Source: an uncultured Oscillospiraceae bacterium
GTDB taxonomy: Bacteria > Bacillota > Clostridia > Oscillospirales > Ruminococcaceae
Assembly: GCA_934454435.1 (NCBI GenBank)
Contig: CAKSGA010000072.1
Coordinates: forward strand, 1-12,077
DNA length: 12,077 nt
Reading direction: 5' to 3'
The notes below the pieces were generated by a model that ran no database searches, was not told the origin of the DNA, and saw nothing but the letters and a program-made list of their open reading frames with translations. A program made the position numbers and the translations under genes. How positions within the stretch are numbered: the first letter of the stretch is position 1; every line of letters starts with the position of its first letter. Shown piece after piece: positions 1-6,286 of the stretch.

Positions 1-2
1 TT

Positions 3-104
3 TGAACGGATCGATTTTGTTTTATTCAGCGTTTCCTCGCATTCGGCGCACTCTACCCATTTTCCCTTTTCAAACCGTTTTTTAGAGACTCCCTTATTGT
101 ATTT
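3..104 (-). other. Possible 5' part of a minus-strand gene or leader, cut by window edge
   Basis: Downstream of the minus-strand promoter one frame is open from base 104 to the window edge, about 34 codons. It contains a Trp-Val-Glu-Cys-Ala-Glu-Cys stretch (CxxC, zinc-finger-like) and a lysine-rich tail, which looks protein-like. An SD-like AAGGGAG lies at 95-89, but no ATG, GTG or TTG follows in this frame. The only ATG nearby (60-58) is in another frame and reaches a stop after 12 codons. It may therefore be a leader RNA, a decayed gene 5' end, or chance. No family can be named. Confidence 0.2.
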
Positions 105-109
105 CTACG

Positions 110-139
110 ATTATATCACACGATAGTTTTGTTAGTCAA
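110..139 (-). promoter_or_regulatory. Divergent minus-strand sigma-A promoter at left edge
   Basis: On the minus strand a -35 box TTGACT (complement of 134-139) and a perfect -10 box TATAAT (complement of 110-115) are 18 bases apart. The -10 is preceded by TGA, an extended -10 element. Transcription would start near base 103 and run left out of the window. It lies back to back with the trpS promoter, only 21 bases separating the two -35 boxes. The gene it serves is not fully visible. Confidence 0.7.
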
Positions 140-160
140 GCGCAACGCAGAAGTTTCCTC

Positions 161-189
161 TTGACAAAAGGCGAACATTGTGGTAAAAT
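161..189 (+). promoter_or_regulatory. trpS promoter
   Basis: A perfect -35 box TTGACA (161-166) is followed after 17 bases by TAAAAT (184-189), a five-of-six match to the -10 consensus. TGG directly before the -10 gives an extended -10 element. Transcription should start near 196, just before the T-box stem I, leaving a leader of about 350 bases before trpS. Confidence 0.85.
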
Positions 190-211
190 GACTGTAACAA
201 TAAAATATGCC

Positions 212-509
212 CTTGAAACCAGTGATATGGAGATAAAGATACCCGTGCACTCCCAGAGAGCGGCGCATAGCTGTGAACGCCGCAGAACGCAGAGTATAGG
301 CGCCGCAGTCTGCGGTCTGCCGTAAATGGACCATTGAGGGCGCAGTCAAAGGCGCAGTCCTGCGCTGAGTATCCTGCGACGTGCGGCGAGCGTTAATCGT
401 CAGGGTATAACGTACCCGGAGAGAGCACGGCACAGCCGTGAATTAAGGTGGCACCACGGAGTTTATCCGTCCTTATGGCAGAACAAATCTGCCGCAGGGG
501 CGGTTTTTT
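212..509 (+). promoter_or_regulatory. Tryptophan T-box leader (tRNA-Trp-sensing riboswitch)
   Basis: T-boxes read the charging state of a tRNA: uncharged tRNA pairs with a specifier codon and with a bulge in the antiterminator, allowing transcription into the aminoacyl-tRNA synthetase gene. The conserved T-box sequence is at 445-459. It forms an antiterminator from 445-448 with 471-474 and 456-460 with 466-470, around the seven-base bulge UGGCACC (449-455). The specifier loop is closed by 220-224 with 332-336 and shows UGG (Trp) at 327-329 on its 3' side. The AGAGAG element (255-260) and the apical stem 260-265/278-283 with a GCTG-containing loop match stem I. The bulge starts UGGC, which pairs with GCCA, matching the G discriminator base of bacterial tRNA-Trp. 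An excess of uncharged tRNA-Trp should raise trpS expression. The middle of stem I and stems II/III were not fully folded by eye. Confidence 0.93.
467..509 (+). terminator. T-box regulated terminator
   Basis: CCGTCC (467-472) pairs with GGGCGG (498-503), and an inner stem joins 477-482 with 488-493 around a five-base loop. Six Ts follow (504-509). The 5' arm uses bases 467-474 that also form the 3' arm of the antiterminator, so the two structures exclude each other, as expected of a transcriptional T-box. Confidence 0.88.
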
Positions 510-546
510 GTTTTTCAGAACGACACACAGTGAAAGGAAAAACATC

Positions 547-1545
547 ATGGAAGAACAGAAAAAGAATATGCTGAGCCTTATCCAGCCGACAAACACGCCG
601 CACCTCGGCAACTACCTCGGCGCAATGCAGAACTGGGTAAAGCTCCAGAACGACTACAACTGCTATTTCGGCATTGCCGACCTGCACTCCATCACCGTAA
701 GGCAGGACCCGGTGAAGCTCCGCAACCAGATAAAGGAGAGCTATGCGCTGCTTATCGCCGCAGGGCTCGACCCGGAGAAGTCCACGCTGTTCGTGCAGGG
801 ACACAACCCTAACCACGCCGAGCTGAGCTGGATACTCTCCTGCTACACGCAGTTCGGCGAACTGTCCAGAATGACCCAGTTCAAGGACAAGTCCGCAAAG
901 CACCCTGACAACATCAACGCCGGTCTGTTCACATACCCCGTGCTGATGGCTGCGGATATCCTGCTGTATCAGGCTGACCTCGTACCGGTGGGCATCGACC
1001 AGAAGCAGCACCTGGAGCTTGCAAGGAACGTTGCGCAGCGCTTTAACGGCATATACGGCGATGTGTTCACCATGCCCGACGGCTACATCACCAAGACCAC
1101 TGCAAAGGTGATGTCCCTCCAGGAGCCCACAAAGAAGATGTCCAAGTCCGACGAGAACCCCAACGCCAGCGTATGGATACTTGACGACAAGGATACCATT
1201 ATACGCAAGTTCAAGCGTGCAGTCACCGACAGTGACACCGTTGTCTGCGCAAAGGAGGGCAAGGACGGCATTATCAACCTCATGTCCATCTATTCCGCAG
1301 TCACAAACAAGAGCTTTGAGGAGATCGAAGCGGAGTTCGCAGGAAAGGGCTATGGCGACTTCAAGACCGCAGTCGGCGAGGCTGTGGCTGACATGCTGGC
1401 TCCCATGCAGGCTGAGTTCAAGCGTGTGTTCGCCGACAAGGCGTACCTCGAGGACTGCATGAAGAAGGGCGCAGAAAAGGCGTTCAGGGTCTCCAGAAAA
1501 ACTCTTCAGAAGGTGCAGAAGAAGGTAGGGTTCCTTGTACTGTAA
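547..1545 (+). CDS. trpS: Tryptophanyl-tRNA synthetase
   Basis: This class Ic enzyme attaches tryptophan to tRNA-Trp using ATP, in the cytoplasm, as a homodimer. The 332-residue product has the usual length (about 330). Visible signatures are HLGN (residues 19-22, the HIGH motif), the CYFGIADLHSIT core (39-50), the DILLYQAD and VPVGIDQKQH substrate-pocket segments (137-155) and KMSKS (197-201). The start at 547 is preferred because AAAGG lies at 533-537, nine bases upstream; the open frame continues back to 448, but that part is the T-box and terminator. The gene stands alone under T-box control. Two variations are visible: the common SGxxPSG motif reads SLIQPTN here, and the usual Asp after Ala-Arg (as in TRD/ARD) is Asn161. 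Neither implies loss of function. Identification is secure. Confidence 0.97.
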   Translation: MEEQKKNMLSLIQPTNTPHLGNYLGAMQNWVKLQNDYNCYFGIADLHSITVRQDPVKLRNQIKESYALLIAAGLDPEKSTLFVQGHNPNHAELSWILSCYTQFGELSRMTQFKDKSAKHPDNINAGLFTYPVLMAADILLYQADLVPVGIDQKQHLELARNVAQRFNGIYGDVFTMPDGYITKTTAKVMSLQEPTKKMSKSDENPNASVWILDDKDTIIRKFKRAVTDSDTVVCAKEGKDGIINLMSIYSAVTNKSFEEIEAEFAGKGYGDFKTAVGEAVADMLAPMQAEFKRVFADKAYLEDCMKKGAEKAFRVSRKTLQKVQKKVGFLVL

Positions 1546-1562
1546 ACCGGAAATATAAAATG

Positions 1563-1597
1563 CGCCGGCACTGTTTAAGGGCAATGCCGGCGTTTAA
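1563..1597. terminator. Hairpin between convergent trpS and membrane-protein gene
   Basis: A perfect eight-base inverted repeat, 1563-1570 with 1585-1592, encloses a 14-base loop. On the plus strand it is followed by TTTAATT, and on the minus strand by CATTTTA, so both U-tracts are short. It lies between two converging genes and probably terminates both, more weakly than the rpmB terminators. Confidence 0.65.
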
Positions 1598-1620
1598 TTA
1601 CATGCGATTTTATGGCGATC

Positions 1621-2067
1621 TTATGCCTTTATGGCACTGTATCTCTTTTTTATCAGCACAGAAGTCAGCATAACTGCGGCAAACGGCAGGATATACAGCC
1701 CAAGCCCCGAACCTATTTTGCCGAGTATCCAGCTCTGAAGATCGTCAGGAAACTCAAGGCTGTACCAGATGGAGCAGAACGAATTCAGCGCCGAGAACAT
1801 CAGAAAGAATACCGCCGAGCAAATCACGCACCTCCACACCCTGAACCCGGATACGGCGTTGATAAATCCGCAGGCGCAGACCATTGCGGTCAGGCAGAGC
1901 AGGATACGAAGTATCACACTGCCAGCGCATCTCTCGGGGCAGCGGGCGAAAAGGTCCAGAGCTGCCGCTGCGGCAGTGGATATGATGGCGGCGGTCAGAA
2001 ATACTCTGCGTGCCGCAGCTCCCGGCGTGATAAATGATCGAATGACAGAATTGTTTGAGCTGTTCAT
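1621..2067 (-). CDS. Small four-helix membrane protein of unknown function
   Basis: The 148-residue product has four hydrophobic segments at about residues 22-41, 51-70, 79-98 and 121-140, with a short N-terminal cytoplasmic or periplasmic tail and a positively charged Lys-Lys-Arg C-terminal end. There is no signal peptide, catalytic motif or family that I recognise. Five cysteines lie in or near the second and third helices. The start at 2067 is chosen because an excellent AAAGGAGG (complement of 2074-2081) lies six bases upstream; a start at 2085 would make the ribosome site part of the protein. It is transcribed alone from a perfect consensus promoter and converges on trpS. Codon use resembles its neighbours, so there is no sign of recent transfer. 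It could be a transporter subunit, a sensor or an accessory protein; nothing in the sequence decides. Confidence 0.8.
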   Translation of the reverse strand: MNSSNNSVIRSFITPGAAARRVFLTAAIISTAAAAALDLFARCPERCAGSVILRILLCLTAMVCACGFINAVSGFRVWRCVICSAVFFLMFSALNSFCSIWYSLEFPDDLQSWILGKIGSGLGLYILPFAAVMLTSVLIKKRYSAIKA

Positions 2068-2111
2068 GGTTATCCTCCTTTTCATGTATTGTAATATATT
2101 GCCTTGTATAT

Positions 2112-2140
2112 ATTATACATCGTATATTTTTGAGTGTCAA
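2112..2140 (-). promoter_or_regulatory. Perfect consensus promoter of membrane-protein gene
   Basis: On the minus strand TTGACA (complement of 2135-2140) and TATAAT (complement of 2112-2117) are separated by exactly 17 bases, a twelve-of-twelve match to the vegetative consensus. Transcription should start near 2105, giving a leader of about 38 bases before the start codon at 2067. No operator or terminator is evident in the leader. Confidence 0.9.
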
Positions 2141-2350
2141 TACTATACTCCGATTAATGTTATATAAAAATTATTGTTGCTTTTTGTGAGTTTTTACCTT
2201 GGCATACTTCAGACGGAGTTCATCGCCTGCGGAGTCCTGATTTCGCTGCCGTGGACAGGACGTTTATATTAACAATGCTGATTTTATGCTGATTTTAGGG
2301 CGGTGTATTTGTGATATTCTACAAAAATCACTTAAAAATATAATAAGCAC
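2141..2350. other. Intergenic region with no clear gene
   Basis: Between the two divergent promoters lie about 210 bases without a convincing gene. A more GC-rich island at about 2195-2262 stands out from AT-rich flanks and is open in short frames on both strands, none with a proper start and ribosome site. It also contains a six-base inverted repeat (2234-2239 with 2256-2261), an 11-base tandem repeat (2275-2296) and a short inverted repeat GTGAT/ATCAC (2311-2315, 2327-2331). These could be regulatory, but no function can be assigned. Confidence 0.5.
2275..2296. repeat. Two adjacent copies of an 11-base direct repeat
   Basis: ATGCTGATTTT occurs at 2275-2285 and again immediately at 2286-2296. 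The 11-base period is close to one helical turn, which would place both copies on the same DNA face. It lies about 55 bases upstream of the rpmB -35 box. It may be a protein-binding site or a simple duplication. Confidence 0.85.
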
Positions 2351-2379
2351 TTGCATTTTGACGCCGCTTCTGATATAAT
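2351..2379 (+). promoter_or_regulatory. rpmB promoter
   Basis: TTGCAT (2351-2356) and a perfect TATAAT (2374-2379) are 17 bases apart, with TGA directly before the -10 as an extended element. Transcription should start near 2386, leaving a leader of about 39 bases. Confidence 0.82.
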
Positions 2380-2424
2380 ATTATACGTTACTGAAAAAAT
2401 CACTCAGAGAGGTAGGTGCTTCAA

Positions 2425-2613
2425 ATGGCAAAATGCGAAATCTGCGGCAAGAGCGTAACCTTCGGTATTAAGGTATCCCACTCTCACAGACGCAGCAACA
2501 GAACCTATACGCCCAATGTCAAGAAGGTAAAGGCTATCGTTAATGGCACTCCCTGCAGAGTAAATGCCTGCACACGCTGCCTGCGCTCCGGTCTTGTACA
2601 GAGAGCAGTTTAA
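2425..2613 (+). CDS. rpmB: 50S ribosomal protein L28, zinc-ribbon type
   Basis: L28 is a small protein of the large ribosomal subunit. The 62-residue product begins MAKCEICGK and carries the typical SHSHRRSNRTY segment (residues 18-28) and the CTRCLRSG end (49-56). Cysteines 4, 7, 49 and 52 form two CxxC pairs, so this is the zinc-binding (C+) form; the Bacillus subtilis L28 as I recall it lacks these cysteines. Length is normal. An AGAGG lies at 2408-2412, 12 bases before the ATG, a longer spacing than for the other genes here. The gene is a single-gene unit with its own promoter and two strong terminators downstream, which is the common arrangement for rpmB in Clostridia. Confidence 0.96.
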   Translation: MAKCEICGKSVTFGIKVSHSHRRSNRTYTPNVKKVKAIVNGTPCRVNACTRCLRSGLVQRAV

Positions 2614-2646
2614 CTGATTTGACATAAGTTATTGGTTACAGAATTT

Positions 2647-2679
2647 ATCCCCTGTCTCTGACGGGGGATTTTCTGTTTT
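2647..2679 (+). terminator. First rpmB terminator
   Basis: A ten-base-pair stem (2647-2656 with 2660-2669, one G-T pair) closes a three-base loop and is followed by a T-rich run TTTTCTGTTTT. It starts 33 bases after the rpmB stop codon and is a classic intrinsic terminator. Confidence 0.9.
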
Positions 2680-2681
2680 AT

Positions 2682-2724
2682 GCCCCGGGAACATCGCAAA
2701 GGCGGCGTTTCCGGGGCTTTTTTT
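2682..2724 (+). terminator. Second, tandem terminator before purB
   Basis: GCCCCGGGAAC (2682-2692) pairs with GTTTCCGGGGC (2707-2717), eleven pairs including one G-T, around a 14-base loop, followed by seven Ts (2718-2724). It lies 12 bases after the first terminator and upstream of the purB promoter, so it isolates rpmB from the purB operon rather than attenuating purB. Confidence 0.9.
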
Positions 2725-2735
2725 GCAAAAAATAC

Positions 2736-2764
2736 TTGTATAACTCGACGTTTTGTGATAAAAT
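2736..2764 (+). promoter_or_regulatory. Promoter of the purB-recJ-rel operon
   Basis: A weak -35 TTGTAT (2736-2741) is followed after 17 bases by TAAAAT (2759-2764). TGA directly before the -10 makes an extended -10 that would offset the poor -35. Transcription should start near 2771, about 33 bases before purB. I see no purine riboswitch and no PurR box (CGAAC-type core) in this short space. Confidence 0.7.
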
Positions 2765-2803
2765 ATAATAGTATATTTATTCTATATTATAAGGAGTACA
2801 ACC

Positions 2804-4243
2804 ATGTCAAGAGATTATTCCACCTACGAAAGCCCGTTCTGCACCCGCTACGCAAGCAAGGAGATGCAGTACATCTTCTCCGCAGACAAGAAATTCTCCA
2901 CCTGGCGCCGCCTGTGGGTGGCCCTCGCAAGGGGCGAGATGAAGCTCGGTCTGCCCGTTACCCAGGAGCAGGTAGATGAGCTGGAAGCCCATATCAGCGA
3001 CATCAACTACGACGTCGCTGAGGAGCGTGAGAAGCTCGTCCGCCACGATGTTATGTCCCACGTTTACGCCTACGGCCAGCAGTGCCCCAAGGCAAAGGGC
3101 ATTATCCACCTCGGTGCGACTTCCTGCTATGTCGGCGACAACACAGACGTCATCATTATGCGTGACGCCCTGCTGCTCGTGAAGAAGAAGCTGCTCAACG
3201 TCATCAACAACCTCGCAGGCTTCGCCCAGGAGCACAAGGATCAGCCCTGCCTCGCCTACACACACCTCCAGCCCGCTCAGCTCACCACCGTCGGCAAGCG
3301 TGCCACACTGTGGATAAACGAGCTGATGATGGACCTCGAGGAAGTTGAGTACCGTATAGCTCACCTCAAACTGCTCGGCCAGAAGGGAACCACCGGCACC
3401 CAGGCAAGCTTCGTTGAGCTCTTCAAGGGCGACAGCGCAAAGATAAAGGCTCTTGAGAAGTCCATCGCTGAGGAAATGGGCTTCGAGGCATGCGTCCCCG
3501 TCAGCGGCCAGACCTACTCCAGAAAGATGGACAGCCAGGTGCTCGCTACCCTCGGCGGTATCGCCCAGAGCTGCTCCAAGTTCAGCAACGACCTGCGTAT
3601 CCTCGCTAACTTCAAGGAGATGGAAGAGCCGTTCGAGAAGAACCAGATAGGCTCCTCAGCAATGCCCTACAAGCGCAACCCCATGCGTGCGGAGCGTATA
3701 ACCTCCCTCGCAAGATACGTGATGATAGACACCCTCAACCCTGCATTCACCGCAGGCACGCAGTGGTTCGAGAGGACCCTTGACGACAGCGCAAACAAGC
3801 GTATCTCCGTGGCAGAGGGCTTCCTCGGCGTGGACGCTATCCTCAACATAATGATAAACATCACCAACGGTCTGGTGGTATATCCCAAGGTCGTTGAGCA
3901 GAGAGTAATGCGTGAACTGCCGTTCATGGCTACCGAAAACATCATGATGCGTGCCGTAGAAAAGGGCGGCGACCGTCAGGAGCTCCACGAGGCGCTCAGA
4001 AAGCACAGCATCGCAGCCGCTGCAGTCGTAAAGGAGCAGGGCGGCGAGAACGACCTTGTAAAGCGCATCGCAGCAGACCCGCTCTTCAAGATCACCGAAG
4101 AGGAGATAATGGCAGTCCTGAAGCCCGCACACTACACCGGACGTGCCCCCGAACAGGTCGAGGAGTTCCTGAAGGAGTGCGTATGGCCGGTCCTTGAAGA
4201 GAACAAGGGACTTCTCGGCGAGCATGTGGAGCTCAGCGTCTGA
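2804..4243 (+). CDS. purB: Adenylosuccinate lyase, human-like type
   Basis: PurB acts twice in purine synthesis, splitting fumarate from SAICAR to give AICAR and from adenylosuccinate to give AMP, as a cytoplasmic homotetramer of the fumarase/aspartase superfamily. The family signature loop SSAMPYKRNPMR is at residues 284-295, with the catalytic serine in it. RHDVMSH (80-86) and THLQPAQLTT (153-162) supply the conserved histidines, and GATSCYVGDNTD (104-115) and QWFERTLDDSAN (320-331) line the active site. At 479 residues it is longer than Bacillus subtilis PurB (about 430) and close to human ADSL (about 484), to which many blocks match nearly word for word from memory. AAGGAG at 2791-2796 sits seven bases before the ATG. 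It is the first gene of the operon, separated from recJ by 18 bases. Confidence 0.97.
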   Translation: MSRDYSTYESPFCTRYASKEMQYIFSADKKFSTWRRLWVALARGEMKLGLPVTQEQVDELEAHISDINYDVAEEREKLVRHDVMSHVYAYGQQCPKAKGIIHLGATSCYVGDNTDVIIMRDALLLVKKKLLNVINNLAGFAQEHKDQPCLAYTHLQPAQLTTVGKRATLWINELMMDLEEVEYRIAHLKLLGQKGTTGTQASFVELFKGDSAKIKALEKSIAEEMGFEACVPVSGQTYSRKMDSQVLATLGGIAQSCSKFSNDLRILANFKEMEEPFEKNQIGSSAMPYKRNPMRAERITSLARYVMIDTLNPAFTAGTQWFERTLDDSANKRISVAEGFLGVDAILNIMINITNGLVVYPKVVEQRVMRELPFMATENIMMRAVEKGGDRQELHEALRKHSIAAAAVVKEQGGENDLVKRIAADPLFKITEEEIMAVLKPAHYTGRAPEQVEEFLKECVWPVLEENKGLLGEHVELSV

Positions 4244-4261
4244 TCAACAGGAGCGATACAG

Positions 4262-6286
4262 TTGAAGAAATGGCTTTGCCCCCCTGCGCCCGCAGGGACG
4301 GGCAGTGAGATCATCAGGCAGTTCGGCGAGCTGCTGGGAGGGGTCATGCTCAGCCGTGGCATAACCACGCTGGAGCAGGCCAGGCAGTTCTACGGCTGCA
4401 ATTCCCTTTCGGACCCCATGCTGATGAAGGACATGGACGCCGCTGCAGGGATCATTCGCCAGGCGCTTGACGAGGGCACGAAGATAACCGTCTACGGCGA
4501 TTACGACTGTGACGGCGTGACCTCCACGGCAATGCTGTACGGCTACCTTGAAGCAATGGGAGCCGACGCAGACTGGTACATACCCGACCGCAGCGAGGGC
4601 TACGGAATGCATATCCCGGCTCTGGAGAAGATACTCGACCAGGGCACCGGGCTCGTCATCACCGTTGATAACGGGATCTCGGCGATGGAGGAAGCGGAGT
4701 ATATCCGCAGCCGTGGGGCTCAGCTCGTCATAACCGACCACCACCAGCCCCCGCAGGAGCTCCCGGTGTGCGGGGCTTGCGTAGACCCTCACCGGGCGGA
4801 CGACCAGTCCCCGTTCAAGGACCTCTGCGGCGCCGGCGTAGTACTGAAGCTGCTGCTCGCCCTTGAAGAGGACGAGGAGTTCGTGATGGAGCAGTACGCA
4901 GAACTGGCAGCAGTAGGCACCATCGGCGATGTGATGCCCCTCACCGGGGAGAACAGGTACATAGTCCGCCGGGGCATCGAAGATATCCGCTCCAGCCAGA
5001 ACACGGGGATAGACCGGCTGCTGCGCTCTGCCGGGGTCGCACCGGAGGGCGTGGACGCCACTACGGTCGCATTCACCATCTGCCCGAGGATAAACGCTTC
5101 CGGCAGAATGGAGGGCGCCGACAAGGCGGTAAGGCTGCTCATGACCGACAGCCCGGAGCAGGCCGGGCTTCTCTCGGAGGAGCTCAACCTGATGAACGAG
5201 AAGCGCCGCAGCGAGGAAGTCCGTATAATGGAGGACGTTTCCCGCCTGCTGGAGAGCGACCCGCTGATACTGAAAGAGCGTGTGCTGGTGGTGTCCGGCG
5301 AGGGCTGGCACCACGGCGTTATCGGAATAGCCGCCGCAAGGCTTCTGGAGAAATACGGCAAGCCGGTGCTGGTGATATCCTCGGAAAATGGAGAGGCAAG
5401 GGGCTCCGCAAGGGGCGTCGAGGGCTTCTCGATATATAAGCTGCTGGAGGGCTGCAGCCGTGTGCTGACGAAGTTCGGCGGGCATCCGAGGGCAGGCGGT
5501 TTTTCCCTGCCGGCGGACCGCATAGAGGACTTCCGCCAGATGGTATACGCATTCTGCCGGGAGCACTACCCCAAAATGCCGGAGTACACCGTCAGCGCAG
5601 ATATGGAGCTTTCCGGCGACCGGCTCACCGAGGAGGGGCTTAACAGCCTTTCCCAGCTCGAACCCTGCGGCGAGGGGAACCAGCGCCCGGTGTTCCTGCT
5701 GCGTGACTGTGTGGTCGAAAACCGACGGGCATTAAAGGACGGGAAGTTCACCAGCTTTGAGCTGCGCTCCGGCGGGGTGAAGATGAAAGCGCTGTGCTTC
5801 GGCATTCCGTTTGCGAAATTTCACCCGGGGCAGGGCAGCAGCGTGGACGTTATCGCCACTGCGGAGCTCAACGAGTTCCGGGGCGTGAAGTCTGTCACGC
5901 TGAAGGTGCAGGAGCTGCGCCCCTCAGGCTTCCGGGAGGACAGGTTCTTTGCAGCGCAGCGCACCTACGAGGAGATCTCCCGGGGAGAGGGCTGCGACAG
6001 CCGCCTTGCCCCCAGGGTCATTCCGGACAGGAATGCGCTGATGGCAGTCTACGACCTGCTGAGGAAGCACGGCGGCAGCATGTCCGCCGAGGAGCTTTGT
6101 TTATACGGCGGCACGGAGCTCAACTACTGCATGCTCCGCATTGCGCTGGACACCTTTGCTTCGGCGGGAATGCTGGAGCAGTCCGCTGACGCAGGGACGC
6201 TGAAGCTCGTCCCGGTGTCGCACAAGACCGACCTGATGGGGTCCGGTTTTCTTGCAGACCTGCGCAGAACGCTCGGGGTGCAGTAA
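4262..6286 (+). CDS. recJ: Single-stranded-DNA-specific exonuclease RecJ
   Basis: RecJ degrades single-stranded DNA 5' to 3' in recombinational and mismatch repair, using two metal ions. The 674-residue product shows the DHH phosphoesterase motifs in order: DYDCDG (80-85), TVDNG (134-138), DHH (159-161) and GDVMPL (222-227), then RINASGR (276-282), followed by the DHHA1 domain with GWHHGVIGI (348-356) and GGHPRAGG (406-413). An OB-fold region follows at about 450-552, and a C-terminal part at about 590-650 looks like a small helical or winged-helix extension. All catalytic residues are present. The start is TTG at 4262, supported by AGGAG (4249-4253) eight bases upstream. Genes on both sides are close, so it is co-transcribed with purB and rel. 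Its position just before rel is a conserved Firmicute arrangement. Confidence 0.96.
   Translation: MKKWLCPPAPAGTGSEIIRQFGELLGGVMLSRGITTLEQARQFYGCNSLSDPMLMKDMDAAAGIIRQALDEGTKITVYGDYDCDGVTSTAMLYGYLEAMGADADWYIPDRSEGYGMHIPALEKILDQGTGLVITVDNGISAMEEAEYIRSRGAQLVITDHHQPPQELPVCGACVDPHRADDQSPFKDLCGAGVVLKLLLALEEDEEFVMEQYAELAAVGTIGDVMPLTGENRYIVRRGIEDIRSSQNTGIDRLLRSAGVAPEGVDATTVAFTICPRINASGRMEGADKAVRLLMTDSPEQAGLLSEELNLMNEKRRSEEVRIMEDVSRLLESDPLILKERVLVVSGEGWHHGVIGIAAARLLEKYGKPVLVISSENGEARGSARGVEGFSIYKLLEGCSRVLTKFGGHPRAGGFSLPADRIEDFRQMVYAFCREHYPKMPEYTVSADMELSGDRLTEEGLNSLSQLEPCGEGNQRPVFLLRDCVVENRRALKDGKFTSFELRSGGVKMKALCFGIPFAKFHPGQGSSVDVIATAELNEFRGVKSVTLKVQELRPSGFREDRFFAAQRTYEEISRGEGCDSRLAPRVIPDRNALMAVYDLLRKHGGSMSAEELCLYGGTELNYCMLRIALDTFASAGMLEQSADAGTLKLVPVSHKTDLMGSGFLADLRRTLGVQ

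Noticed and set aside
228..230. TGG on the 5' side of the T-box stem I as specifier
   Set aside because: The specifier codon lies on the 3' side of the internal loop; TGG at 327-329, next to the closing helix 332-336, fits that position.
448..546. Extension of trpS upstream to an ATG at 448
   Set aside because: These bases form the T-box bulge, antiterminator and terminator; the ribosome site at 533-537 fits the ATG at 547 and the resulting length matches the family.
1612..2167. Plus-strand open frames opposite the membrane-protein gene (1612-2037, 1769-2167)
   Set aside because: They lack promoter and ribosome site, whereas the minus strand has a perfect promoter, a strong ribosome site and four clear hydrophobic segments.
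2725..2803. A purine riboswitch or PurR box before purB
   Set aside because: The space between the terminator and the start codon is only about 80 AT-rich bases, without the conserved aptamer elements or a CGAAC core.
2680..2979. A 99-codon plus-strand open frame beginning at 2680
   Set aside because: It begins in the rpmB terminators, has no ribosome site and overlaps the start of purB in another frame.
4244..5566. A 440-codon minus-strand open frame opposite recJ, and a similar 373-codon one opposite trpS (463-1584)
   Set aside because: Both are antisense to confidently identified genes and their products are low-complexity mirrors of the sense codon bias.
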